Positions 10,854 through 21,564 of a DNA stretch of 64,000 nucleotides are shown here, piece after piece. The position numbers and the translations under genes were made by a program. The notes under the pieces were generated by a model that saw only the letters and a list, made by a program, of their open reading frames with translations, ran no database searches and was not told the DNA's origin. Within the stretch, counting starts at the first letter, position 1, and the number at the start of each line of letters is the position of its first letter. The stretch is from Flabesymbios commensalis (lineage: Eukaryota; Annelida; Polychaeta; Terebellida; Flabelligeridae). The DNA lies in the NCBI GenBank assembly GCA_964017125.1, contig OZ024908.1, positions 77,482,239 to 77,546,238 on the forward strand. Reading direction: 5' to 3'.

Positions 10854-11177
10854 CAGGGCTCCAGATAACATGCGTATATGAGTAAAATACGCATGTAAAA
10901 ACAGCAAATACTCATTAATAGAAAATCTGAGGAGTAATATTACTCATAAAAACTATTAAATTACCCATCAAAGTAAAAAACCCCAGAAAAATGAAACGAT
11001 TGTTGTATTTTTTACGTGAAGAAAACTATGTGACTGTAAGAAAAAATGATGTAAATAAAGCTTTCATGTTGTTGTATGAAAAATACTCCTCGTTTATTTT
11101 TTTATCATATTTCACTCCTCATCACCCATTTCAATGAGTGAAATACTCCTCAAACCAAAAAATTATCTGGAGCTCTG
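10854..11177. mobile_element. 324-bp hAT-like MITE
   Basis: Ends CAGGGCTCCAGATAA (10854) and TTATCTGGAGCTCTG (to 11177) are inverted repeats with one mismatch. The six bases TCTAAG flank both sides (10848-10853 and 11178-11183), a likely target-site duplication. The interior has inverted stretches around ATACTCCTC and GAGTAATATTACTC and no coding capacity. Confidence 0.75.
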
Positions 11178-11189
11178 TCTAAGATGCTT

Positions 11190-12870
11190 ATAGGCCTGAT
11201 TGTGCCCACCAAGTGTTCTTCTGTCCGCTGGGATTAAAAGGTCATCGATAGGAATTTCAAGTAGCTCATTTAAAATTTTAAACATGCTTACAAGTCTAGA
11301 ATTTTTACGTCTTGTTTTCAAGTCAGTTCAGCCCAGGTTCTGAATGAGAGATGTCACAACCGTTGGCTGTTTGTCTATAATTTTGGGTGACAAATCTTGC
11401 TGCTGATCTTTGAATTTTTTCAAATTTATCAATATATTTTTGTCTGAAGGGGTCCCAAACTGCTGAAGAGTATTCTAAGGATGATCTCACCAGGGAGAAA
11501 TAGGCAGTCTCCCTTAGTTTAGGGGGATATCCCTTCAGGTTCCTCCGAAGGAAGCCCAGAGTGGAATTTGCTTTACTTGTAATTTTGTTAATGTGGGCCT
11601 CCCACTCCAGGGTCTCGCTAAGACAAGCACCAAGATGTGGTATTGATGAGACGTTCGCTAGTGTTTCGTCTGGGTGTACTCAAATTCCAGGGTTTTTTTA
11701 TTTCGGCCTGGACACCCTCAGGACAGAGCATTTTGAGGGGTTGAAACACATCCCCCATCGATCTGCCCAGTCCTGTAGCGCAGATAGGTCTCTCTGCAGC
11801 TGCTCCTGATCTGCTTGACATTTTATTGGGCGATACAGGAGGCAGTCATCTGCAAAGAGACGAACCTGCAAGGAGACCGTGGAAGGGAGGTCATTAATAT
11901 AGGTCAAAAAGAGTAGGGGTCCGAGAACAGTACCCTGGGGCAGAGCTGCCATCAACTACTACTTTTTGGGTTCTATTGGTTAGAAAATTTTGAATCCAAT
12001 TAAGAGTTGTTCCCCGACTTCCGTAGTAGTCAAGTTTGTGCAAGAGGCGTTGGTGGGGGACAGCGGCAAACGTCTTACTAAAATCCAAGACAACAACATC
12101 TGTTTGTGTCTTGCTCACAAAATTTTGAATAAATTTATCAGTTGTAATCAAAAGCTGGCTTTCGCATGAGTGTTTTGATTGAAATCCATGCTGTATAGGT
12201 GTTTTTTGAAAAATGGGACATAATTTGTTAACAAATGATGTGTTCGAGTAATTTGGCACAAACACATGTGAGGGATATCGGCCTGTAGTTTGCCGGAGAG
12301 TGCCGATCCCTTTTTTTGAAGACTGGGGCAACATTAGCCTCTACCCAACCCAGTCATCTGGTAATTTGCCCGTCTGTAGAGATTGGTCAAAAATAATTTT
12401 AAGAAAGGGAGATATTTCGTTGGCAGCATTCTTCAGAATCAAGTTCGGGAGCTAGTCCAGTCTGGATGCCTTTCCGTCGTTTAAACCTTCAAGTAATTTA
12501 GTTACACCTTGAACAGTAATTTCAAATTTAGGCATTTCAGTGGTTGGTGGTCCTGGTAATTTAGGTATATTCGTGGTGTCTTCCGAGGTAAAAATTAAGC
12601 AAAATTGGTTGTTTAGTATTTTGGCCTTACGTCTGCTATCTGAATGCAGCTGGCCGTTTTCATTCAAGGGAGAGACACCATTTCCATCCTGACGTTTAGA
12701 TTTAATATAACGCTAGAGTGGTTTTGAATTTTTTTGTTCTAAAGATTAAGAAAGTTTGTTTTTCAAAAAAGACCACCTAGCAGACCTGATGCCTGATGGC
12801 ACGCTGGGTCTGCCGTTTACATAATTTATATTTTGCCCAAAGGTAGGTATGTCCGAAGAAGTCATTTTGG
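11190..12870 (-). mobile_element. LINE fragment, CR1/L2-like reverse transcriptase
   Basis: A decayed non-LTR retrotransposon. Reading on the minus strand from high coordinates, the pre-RT linker (KTQRAIRH, near 12800; NENGQLHSDSRRKAKILNNQF, about 12600-12665) is followed by RT pieces: LPDDW-type region near 12350, VVLDFSKTFAAVPHQRLLHK (motif A, about 12070), PQGTVLGPLLFLTYINDLPS and LFADDCLLYRP (motifs B and C, 11850-11945), then WGMCFNPSKCSVLRVSRP. The C-terminal part (LGFLRRNLKG, YFSLVRSSLEYSSAVWDP) runs to about 11440. Several frameshifts separate the pieces. It belongs to the same family as 18767-21560 and 43750-44968 but is more diverged. Confidence 0.88.
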
Positions 12871-13555
12871 TGTTTTTTTTCAGAATTTATGTGAATTTGT
12901 GATACACCGCAATAAAAGCCAATTTTTTCTCTGTTTGTTTGTTCTTTTTGCTCACTATTACTGGTAGGAATGAAGCCATCATTGTAGAATTAAAAGAGGT
13001 ATTTGTTTTGAATGGCACTTTTATCACCTGTTCTGGGGGTTCCCATCATTAGATTTCTCGCAATTATGAAAAATGATGCTAGCTCTCGCCTTTAATTTCA
13101 TGATACCTGCAACAAATGCTTGAATAGGTAAGTGGAACAGGCATGCTGTGGCCCCTTCTGATAAATTTTTTTATGCAAACTTAATTTTAGTAAAAAAAAG
13201 CAAAAAATGAAAATAGACTATGTCCACTGCCCTATGAGGAAGTTCTGGAGGACATCATTAAGACCGTTTGAACAGAACAATGTGGGAATCTCAAAGAAAT
13301 AAGATACCTGGGGAAGGCTGCACTAGTTTACACAGGGTAAAACCTGGGTGAAGTTTTGTTTGCCTACCCTGCACTTCCTCATGGGGCGCACCGAGGGTAA
13401 AAATGGAATTTCCATAGCTATAAGGATGAGAATCCATCAAAAGTTATGTTCTTCCTTGACCCCCTCGTGGACTTGAAAAAATAAAAAAAAACGGAGGCCG
13501 GAGGCTATGCCCAAATTTCTTATTATTAATTGCATATAATATGGTATATTTGCGG
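12871..13555. other. Non-coding, includes a dispersed repeat piece
   Basis: 12930-13050 resembles 8395-8520. Nothing else recognised. Confidence 0.4.
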
Positions 13556-14060
13556 CATTCTCCTGGTTTAGGCCCACCAGTTTTATGGCGTCTCATGATG
13601 GTGTCGTCACCTGGTGACTAATATAAAACTATCCATATATCTATAAAACAGATTCGTTCTTATATATTATACTCCTGCTTTAGGCCCATTTGAATGGATG
13701 CTTAACATTGAAATGGGCCTAAAGCAGGAGTATATATATACTGTCTATATACTCCTGGTTTAGGCCCATTACAATGTTAAACGTCCATTTAAATGGGTCT
13801 AAAGCAGGAGTATATATATATCCCATTACAATATTAAAAGTCCATTTAAATGGGCCTAAAGCAGGAGTATATATATATAGAATGTATTCTATTCAACTGT
13901 AATTAGTAATGTTAATTAATATATAGTAAAATAGTAATTTAAACTACTCGATGCCCTGGGGGAAGTATCCCCCCTGGAAAAGGGCGTTCTTAGATTAGTC
14001 ACCAGGTGACAACACCGTCATGAGACGCCATAAAAATGGTGGGCCTAAACCAGGAGAATG
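13556..14060. mobile_element. Nested fold-back element
   Basis: Outer inverted repeats of about 68-75 bp (13556-13625 and 13993-14060) begin CATTCTCCTGGTTTAGGCCC and include ATGGCGTCTCATGA and TCACCTGGTGACTAAT. Inside are further inverted copies of a related word, ATACTCCTGCTTTAGGCCCA, facing right at 13671 and 13748 and left near 13712, 13797 and 13850, separated by (TA)n. Thus the terminal motif and its internal relatives can pair in several ways. It is non-coding. Confidence 0.85.
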
Positions 14061-14225
14061 TTACTGTATTACAAGGCACTCGTTGGGTTGGGTGCCCTGG
14101 TGTATGTCTAAAAACAAATCTCTCAACAGTGGCAACACCTCAGTAGTTTTCTTCAGCTGCTTCGTAAAGTTCAAGTGTCTGGGTGATGATTTGGATTTTG
14201 TTACCCCCATAACCGTTTGCCACAT
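14061..14225 (-). other. Unassigned small open frame (54 codons)
   Basis: A minus-strand frame starts MWQTVMGVTKSKSSPRHLNF and ends NECLVIQ, with the stop at the very edge of the fold-back element. The lysine-rich composition and a stretch TEVLPLLRDLFLDIHQ look protein-like, and the frame is open a further 11 codons upstream. No family was recognised. It could be an exon, a fossil or chance; the opposite strand is also open here. Confidence 0.25.
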
Positions 14226-14527
14226 TGAGGTGCCATCTTTTGGTTTTGGACGTTTTTATAATTTAGCTCACAGCCAATAAAATTAGGGATTTTTTTTACT
14301 AGACTCACAGGTCCGGTAAAGTTGCTAGTTTACTACACTGCTCGCCGTAGACACTGCTACTTCGCATGTTAAAATGTGCAGATGGGTGATGTCATATGTC
14401 CCCCATTCTCAATTTCAAGTATTGTAGTAAGCTTGTGATTGGCCGGCTGTCTTTCTAAAAGTATCCTGATCGGCTGGTGAGAATATTATGGAGGGGAGGG
14501 TTGGGTGTAGACAGACACCTGTGTGGA

Positions 14528-14639
14528 GCGCAGCAAACACGAGGATTTGACCCAATGTTGTTTCAATATGGGCCCCCCTACTCACGGCCCTGGACCAATA
14601 GTAAAACAACATTGGGTCAGGTCCTTGTGTTTCCTGAGA
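14528..14639. repeat. Fold-back element, 111-bp family
   Basis: CAGCAAACACGAGG...GACCCAATGTTGTTT on the left faces AAACAACATTGGGTCAGG...CTTGTGTTTCCTG on the right. Same arms and nearly the same length (112 bp) as the copies at 362, 21108 and 30661. Confidence 0.75.
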
Positions 14640-14872
14640 GAGCTGTCTGCATTTTGATACACGCTTGCCGTCTGTGTCTGGTTGGAACAGGCTGCACAGT
14701 GCTCTGTGTACTAGTTTACCAGACATCAGAATTTTCACTCGGACAAGAATGTTTCAGTGATTAGAATCCAAGTTTCCTTGCCGTTGCAGACATTTTTCTG
14801 ATGAATAAATGACTCCCCCTTACAACGCTATATGTTTGGAGCCGAGTAGGCCTATATTCGGTTCCCATACAG

Positions 14873-15060
14873 CAGGGCTCGAAATAAGGCCATTCCTCCA
14901 GTCCTGTACTGCCAAAAAATGTGCAGTAATGGCAAAAAATTTTACTTGCCATTCCGATGAACTGACAAATTTTAGGCCATCCTAGGACAAAGGCCATTTC
15001 TAGGAGTGACAGTTTTTACTCAGGAATGGCAGTTTCCTTGACTTGCCAGTCCTGTGGATT
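14873..15060. mobile_element. Possible hAT-like end and interior
   Basis: CAGGGCTCGAAATAAGGCC at 14873 resembles the terminal repeat CAGGGCTCGACACAAAC at 19293. The following sequence repeats TGCCA/TGGCA words (GTACTGCCAAAAAATG, CAGTAATGGCAAAAAA, CTTGCCATTCC). No right end was found, so it is probably truncated. Confidence 0.45.
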
Positions 15061-15451
15061 GGCTTGCCCCCAACATTCAATTCTACCCCTGTCATACATG
15101 TGCGTTTGTTTACATACATTGTCATACCTCAAGATTTCAGGCAAAGATAGAAGGTGTGCAAAATTGGTGGCCAGCTATTGGACATAAACGATGGCCCCAG
15201 ATACGGATTATAAATTATATTTTTGTGCATGGTTATGCAGGGCCATTTAAGTGCAGGCGTACCGGAGAGCCGAATTTTACGATGTCGTCCGTGGGCATTT
15301 GTTTGATCATCTTTGGAAAACAAAGCTCTATCAATGTTTCTCATTGCAGATTTGACTTAAAATGTTGTGCTTTGTTTTCAATATGATATTCTTTCATCGT
15401 GATAGTTTTAATCGCATTAACCCGCCGAGATGCCCATTTACCAATATTCAA

Positions 15452-15526
15452 CTAGTGATCAACCAGTGTTTGTGAGAAAATCGTTATCTCGTCGTCCGCC
15501 ATTTTGTTTTCCGGAATTTGCAGAGA
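15452..15526. promoter_or_regulatory. Possible (bidirectional) promoter with YY1- and ETS-like sites
   Basis: CCGCCATTTTG (15496-15506) is the reverse complement of the YY1 consensus, and TTTCCGGAA (15508-15516) is a strong ETS-type core; the pair is typical of housekeeping-gene start sites. On the minus strand the YY1 word contains an ATG that opens MADDEITIFSQTLVDH before a stop, as expected if a short first exon were spliced. On the plus strand an ATG at 15526 opens MVRLHSRTSLNHG. No gene is identified on either side. Similar CCATTTTG words occur in repeats of this window, which weakens the call. Confidence 0.35.
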
Positions 15527-16008
15527 TGGTTCGGCTGCATTCGAGAACATCGCTAAATCATGGATCCATATATGTTATCCGACAGGTCGGGCAGGTGACT
15601 GTCAATTTTAATCGGACATTACAAAATGTATCTAGGTGCGGTCGGACGTTAATTTTATTGGCTGAGCTCAGATTTTAATCTAGCACAGCATTTGTCTTGC
15701 TCAGTGAAAACTGTGGAATGTGGTCAAATATTTCTTTTAGCATGTCAGCAGTTAAGAAAAAAGGCTCAGCATAATTTTATAAGACAATTTTAAAATTTAT
15801 TGAATCTACCTACCAAAGGTCAGCTTTTATTTGTATGCTAAGTTGGTGTAAAAACCTAATTAATGTTAATTAAGAATGTCAATTGATTCGTTTGATTTAT
15901 GTTCATCGCACTGCAATTATAATTTGATGTAATTTGATTTAACAAGCCAATGGGATATTTATGGTGAATTTTCATTAGATTTGATATTGAGGCTGACCAC
16001 TGACTATC

Positions 16009-16150
16009 ATGGAAAATTATATTGACCAGCTAAGGTGTGACCTTAACCTTGCTGATCTTGTGGTCAGTCCAAATTGCATTGATTCTGCCTCATTTGCCTG
16101 GTGTTTGTCTGAGGGACAACAACCTTTGAAACCAAGACATGCAACTGGTG
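16009..16150 (+). CDS. Unidentified possible coding exon
   Basis: After an acceptor-like TTTTCATTAG (about 15970-15979) and three in-frame TGA codons, ATG at 16009 in a good context (ATCATGG) opens a frame beginning MENYIDQLRCDLNLADLVV and containing SFAWCLSEGQQPLKPRHATG. A donor-like GTGGGT follows. The stretch could be the first coding exon of a plus-strand gene whose untranslated first exon starts at the promoter-like site at 15.5 kb. No family was recognised and no following exon was found. It may be chance. Confidence 0.28.
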
Positions 16151-16159
16151 GGTTTAATT

Positions 16160-17357
16160 CTTATTTCATGTACATGGTTAGCCTAGAGTTTATTAAGGTT
16201 AATTAACTATAATCGTTAATTATGAGTTGAAAATGTGTTATTTTGACAGGTAATAAAAAGTGACATTTATTCATTTCAAGTTTGATTTGCTGACACAGTG
16301 ACAGGCTCAGTAAATTATACCAGGGAATTCTGACATGTAATCCATAAATAAATATTACCTGATTAATAATAATAATGTAAGAATTGCCTGCTATAACAGT
16401 CAGTAAAACTAAGTTATAAAAGTGATGACATATTTCATGATAAAATTGATTTGTGGAAATTGCCAGGATTGATCAGCTTTAACAAGTAGGCCTATTTAAA
16501 TAACTTAGTTGTAGGCCAGTAAAGCTAGTAGTGCTAATATTAGGTAATTCATTTGGGTTCAGATAGGTAGATAGACCCAGTGTTCAGTGAAGCATTTGAC
16601 AGCTGTCATGGCTGTCAGAAGGGAGCAATACACAGCATGACTGAGCATGTTGACTGTACACTCTTAACTTGAGTCTGCCACAGTGACTGGCCTGAATTAT
16701 TTATAGAGCACATTTTAGCAGAATTGAAATACAGTTAAACAAATAAACATAACTACTAATGCCTACATAACTATTGAATTCGTAAGTTGTAAATCCATAG
16801 AAATCGCAACAAATTAATGTGTTAAAATCAGTCATTCTAAGCGAGGTTTGAGGTGTATTCTCGATTCACACACATGTTGTTTACCATTTGTATAAGGTGC
16901 CAAAATGAAGAGACACTTGATTGGACGAATATTAAATCTATTATAACTATTCATTAATCACCAGATGGCGATCTTTTCGTGTGGTAAATTTAAATTGGTC
17001 ACCAGGTGGCGATTAAGGAGATTAGGTCACTGGATGTGAATAAATCTAAATTAATATCATTTGTTAATTTTCATTGTGATTGAAAGCTAAATGATTTCAT
17101 TTGTTAATTCGAGGAATTTATTTACGTCTCTAGTCATTGTATTTTTATATTTCAGATAATTTATCTCATCTAATGTGAATAAAAACAGCTGCAGTAAAAG
17201 AGTCTTGACTTTATTTGCTATAGCAGGCCGGTGCTAACAGTTGGCTTTGCTATATAAAGATGCTGATGGTTGGGTCTTTTTAATTGCAATTTTTAGTGTG
17301 TGTAAAATCATACACCACGGTTAATGTGAATCCGACGATACCAGGCATGAACATAGT
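16160..17357. other. Non-coding stretch
   Basis: No gene recognised. Two CTCF-like words, CACCAGATGGCGAT and CACCAGGTGGCGATT, lie 40 bp apart at 16959-17013. Confidence 0.4.
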
Positions 17358-17359
17358 TA

Positions 17360-18762
17360 TACCCGCTGTCAGATTAACTTGTATCGCATGTTTTTCGCCG
17401 ATTTCTCAGTCAATTCTCAACGGATTTTGATGAATTTTGCAAGGACTATTTGCGAGTCACTCGGCGACTACCGTGAAATTTTCGTCGAAAAATATTGTAT
17501 AGCTAAAAAGTTAGACCATCTGGCATGTAATGCAATTCAGGGCTAAAAACGAACTTTTATTCAACCAGTTTAATGGGTTTATAGAGGGACGTCGTAATTT
17601 CAAATTTACTACATGTCAAATGGTCCAACTTTTTAACTAGACATGAATCGTGACTTTTCAAGTAACAATAATATTTGGGCTAGGTTTTATGAGTTTTTGT
17701 GGTTGCCATTTTGAATTTGGTTGGGTTATTTTTATTATGACAGATTGATTGGAATTTCGCGTATGAGTTTTTTGGCAGCCATTCTGAACTGTAATTTTAG
17801 ACTTCTGACTTCAGGCTTCTAATATCAGAAGTCCCCACTCAGCTTTTTCAGTTTTAAATAGATATATATTTGTTTGTCAAAAGGAATCGCATTCAGGGTG
17901 CACAGTACACACATTGACAAGTCTCTCTGTTGATTTAATGTTGTATCACTATCAGCGACGCTAGCCCAACATTAAAAAACATTGATTCAACGTTTTGTGT
18001 TTGAAAAGAATTGCAACTGTTATTTTAATTGTAGCATTTAAAAGGTTTCAACTGTCCATACTAAATACACAATATTGGTTCAAAACTGAGCCACTGTCTG
18101 CGACGTTGGACCGAAATTGAAACCTTGGATAAATGTAGTTTTATTATGAAATCTAGAGACTAAAGGGTGGAGTAGGTCTAGACATAGGGGCACCCTGTTC
18201 ACCCTCCTGGCAATAAATGGAGAATCACCCGACATGTCCACTATTGAACCAGCATTGGCCCCAATTATAGGCCTAATGCCATCTGCTCACTTTACAAGTA
18301 AGCAGATACTGCTTTTTGCATTTGAAGAGGAGCATAGTGCGGTATCTGCTCACTTTACAAGTAAGCAGAAACTGCCTTTTGCCATTCAAGTGATCCAGAA
18401 AATCCTGGATTAATCCGGAAAAACACGGTGGATGTCTTAGAAAAGTCATAGCACCCCTCCTGACTACTCTGCGAATGTTGTGTCAAAATTTCAAGTTGAT
18501 TAGATAAACAATAAAAAAATAAAAATAAAAAAGAAATAGCGTCTTACACAAACGTGCTAAGAATAATAAGGTTTTTAAAGTTCCGTTGTAAAATCAATAT
18601 ATTTGGACTATAACTAGACTAGACTACACAATATTTTATCATAAAAACAGTAGTCGCCGCGTTACTCGAAAATAATCCTTGCAAAATTTCATCAAAATCG
18701 GTTGAGAATTGACTGAGAAATCGGCGAAAAACATGCGATACAAGTTAATGTGACGGCGGGTA
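17360..18762. mobile_element. TA-flanked element with long (about 140 bp) terminal inverted repeats
   Basis: The left end TACCCGCTGTCAGATTAAC (17360) and the right end, which is TACCCGCCGTCACATTAAC in reverse complement (to 18762), extend as inverted repeats for about 140 bp through TTTTTCGCCGATTTCTCAG and TTTTGCAAGGA. TA flanks both ends, fitting a Tc1/mariner-type target. No transposase is visible in the 1.1-kb interior, which instead holds decayed fold-backs (17915-18000, 18040-18120) and the hairpin word GCTCACTTTACAAGTAAGC twice (18286, 18347). Confidence 0.7.
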
Positions 18763-19292
18763 TAGACATTAGTGACACTGATAGTGATCACCCGGACCTC
18801 ATGAGCTTCCAAATTTACTCCTCAAAAATGCTGCCAAGGAGATATCTCCTTTTTTGACAGACATTTTCGAACACTCTATCCAGACCGGAAAATTACCCGA
18901 TGAATGGGTCGAGGCTAATGTAGCCCGGCATACTGCTTCTAACTACAGGCTGATCTCCTTGACATGTGTTTGTGCTAAATTGCTCGAACACATTATTTGA
19001 AAGAACATTAGGACCCACTTTACTAAAAACAAAATTCTAACTCCTGTGCAACACGGTTTCCGTGCAGAGCACTCCTGTGAAAGCCAATTACTACTGACCA
19101 CTGAAGATCTGGTTCAAAATTACGAGGACAAAACTCAAACCGATTTAATTGTTTTAGATTTTATTAAGGCTTTCGATGTAGTTCCCCACAAACGTTTACT
19201 ACACAAACATGATCATTACGGAATTAGGGGACCTATACTACTTCGGATTCAAAAATTTCTCACCACTCGGACACAAAAAGTAGTAGTAGATG

Positions 19293-19524
19293 CAGGGCTC
19301 GACACAAACGGTTGCCCGATGCAACCGATTTTAGGTGGGGGCAAGAAAAAAAATTACAGACAGTGGCCCCCTGGGCAATAGCTTCAATTTGCACAATTTT
19401 AAAATTTAGCAACTGTCACAACAGACAACGCATGTCAGTGGCAAGTCGGGCAAGTGATAAATTTGGGGGGCAAGTACCCCGAAAAAATTTCCAAGAAGGT
19501 CTAATCAGTTAGTGTCTAGCCCTG
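19293..19524. mobile_element. 232-bp hAT-like MITE inserted in the LINE
   Basis: Ends CAGGGCTCGACACAAAC and GTTAGTGTCTAGCCCTG are inverted repeats. AGATG stands on both sides, and the related LINE at about 43956 shows the uninterrupted site (AATAGATGGTAGCTTTTCG), so the insertion and its 5-bp target duplication are directly visible. The interior is G-rich and non-coding. Confidence 0.85.
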
Positions 19525-19711
19525 AGATGGTAGCTTTTCGCTGTATCAAGCCTGCTTTTCGCTATATCAAGCCTGCTTTTTTTAGTGGGAATATAAAGTG
19601 TCATAAATGAGGGTGGTTGTGTAAGGTATTTGCATACTTAGCATAGTTTGTATTTAGCCTTTATTATTAGGACTATTAAATAAAAATGTATGGTGGCGAA
19701 ATAGCCCCGGT

Positions 19712-20514
19712 ACCGGGGCTATTTTGCCACTGGAGCTAATTTTGATCATATTTTGTGAGTTAAAACCATTTGTCAGAATCCAAATAAAAATATTTTGTCA
19801 TATAAATATTTTGAAATTCAAAATAATATAATTGAGAAGCTAATCAAATGAAAATTAAATTAATTGAACAGTCTGTAAACCTATTTATCATTCCATTTAA
19901 TATATTGCATAGATTCAGGTAAATGCACCATACAAACATAACATAAAATATTCAGGGAAAAAGTCATTATTTTACAGGAAAGTTATTTAATTATCAAAAA
20001 AAGTGCCTTAAACCAGTTATGTAAATATTTATATAGTTTTTAGGGGTCAGTGAGTCTAGTGGTCAAGTCAGTTTTCATATCGGATTGAGAATGAGGCTCT
20101 GGCGGCCATTTTGAAGGGGTGGCAAAATAGCCCCGTTATGGGGTGGCAAAATAGCCCCGATTATTTGAAGTGCTCGAACAGGCTCAATATTTAAATTTCA
20201 TCAATTATTTTTTTTTTATGTGATAAGGACCCTTTAAATATCATAAAAGAAAACTGCATACATTAATAAAATGGATAAATACCATTCCAGACTTCAAATT
20301 TGTCAAATTTGGAAAAAACGTGTAAAAAATAACACTTGAGTAAAATATTTTTTTCTGGTGTTGAAATATTATACAAAAATTGTAAATAGACATAAACATG
20401 TTCCCTATAATAAAGTATAACCTATAATAATAGTTATTTTTATTAATTTATGGTATTTATTGAAAACTAGAGGATTTTATCAATTTCCCGAGGGGGTGGC
20501 AAAATAGCCCCGGT
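19712..20514. mobile_element. About 800-bp TIR element (CCGGGGCTATTTTGCCAC ends)
   Basis: ACCGGGGCTATTTTGCCAC (19712-19730) is the inverted counterpart of GTGGCAAAATAGCCCCGGT (20496-20514). Further direct copies of GGTGGCAAAATAGCCCCG occur internally at about 20118 and 20142, and an abutting copy lies just left (19693-19710). The interior is AT-rich with no protein. It sits within the LINE at 18767-21560. Confidence 0.7.
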
Positions 20515-21107
20515 TTACGGTACCACAGGGTACAGTACTTGGCCTGATCTTATTTCTATGCTATATTAATGACCTCCCATCCTCGGTCTTATCCGATGTT
20601 TGACTCTTTGCTGACGACTGCCTCCTATAAAATCTAAGGACGATAAAAAAAAACTACAGGAGGACCTAACTACAAGAGGACATTTGGGGGATGAAATTCA
20701 ACCCATCCAAATGTTCTGTCCTCCGAGTGAATAGACCCCGGGCTAAAGAGATTGCTTCAGACTATCATCTCAAAGGGGTCACACTCGCGAAAGTATCAAA
20801 TTCATTTTACTTGGAAGTCAGCATCAGCGAGAACCTGGAATGGGGGGATCACATCTCCAAAATTGCGAGTAAGGCTAATTCCACACTGGGTTTCTTGAGG
20901 AGGAATTTAAAGAGATGCATATTTTTCAATGGTTTGGTCTTTTTTGGAATACTCTTGTCCTGTATCATGTGTATGGGATCCGTAGCCTACAGGCAAGGTG
21001 ATATTGATAATTTAAACAAAATTCAAAGAGCTGCTGCACGTTTTGTAACAAACAACTACCAGCGTAAATCAAGTGTAACAGCTCCTATCCAAGATCTAGG
21101 CTGGACT

Positions 21108-21218
21108 GCCAAGCAAACACGAGACGTTCCACCAAGGTTGATTCATTATTGGCCCACTGTCTACAACGCTGGCCCAACATTGAACCAACCTTGGTGGAAC
21201 GTCCCGTGTTAGCTGGGT
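21108..21218. repeat. 111-bp fold-back element inserted in the LINE
   Basis: Relative to the uninterrupted LINE at 44605-44625 (GGCTGGACTGACTTACAAAC), exactly 111 bp are inserted between GACT and GACT. The ends read GCCAAGCAAACACG and CGTGTTAGCTGGGT; the arms continue as ACGTTCCACCAAGGTTG / CAACCTTGGTGGAACGT. This fixes the element's size and ends. Confidence 0.9.
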
Positions 21219-21564
21219 GACTTAAAAACTAGAAAGAAAGAACTTCAGGCTGACAAGCCTGTACAAAATTTTAAACCGATTAATCGCTGTACCTGCCAGT
21301 GACCTTTTAACCCCAGCAGACGAAAGAACTCGTGGTGGACATAAACAATCATTCAAACATGATTAGAGCTAACACCACGCTGGGACAAAATTATTTTTTG
21401 TACAAAACCATACCCGATTGGAATCATCTTCCACCAGCTGCTATTGAATCCAGATCAATAGCAGCATTCAAGAGCCAACTGAGCGATTAGTCTGGTCGGC
21501 AGCTCAGCACCGTCCCTTCGCCTGATACTCCATGAGGAGGACTGCGGAGTTTAAATTAAAGTGT

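Larger units (their letters stand above)
18767..21560 (+). mobile_element. LINE (CR1/L2-like), broken by three insertions
   Basis: A non-LTR retrotransposon copy closely related to 43750-44968. It runs from the RT N-terminal part (words FLTDIFEHSIQTGKLPDEWV, near 18855-18910) through MQHGFRAEHSCESQLLLTTE, LIVLDFIKAFDVVPHKRLLHK (motif A) and RTQKVVVD (to 19290), then resumes at 20520 with PQGTVLG-type sequence, MKFNPSKCSVLRVNRPRAKE (20691), LGFLRRNLK and IQRAAARFVTNNYQRKSSV. Inserted sequences are 19293-19524 (hAT-like), about 19546-20519 (a TIR element) and 21108-21218 (fold-back). Frameshifts and stops are also present. The order of events is LINE first, insertions later. Confidence 0.9.
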
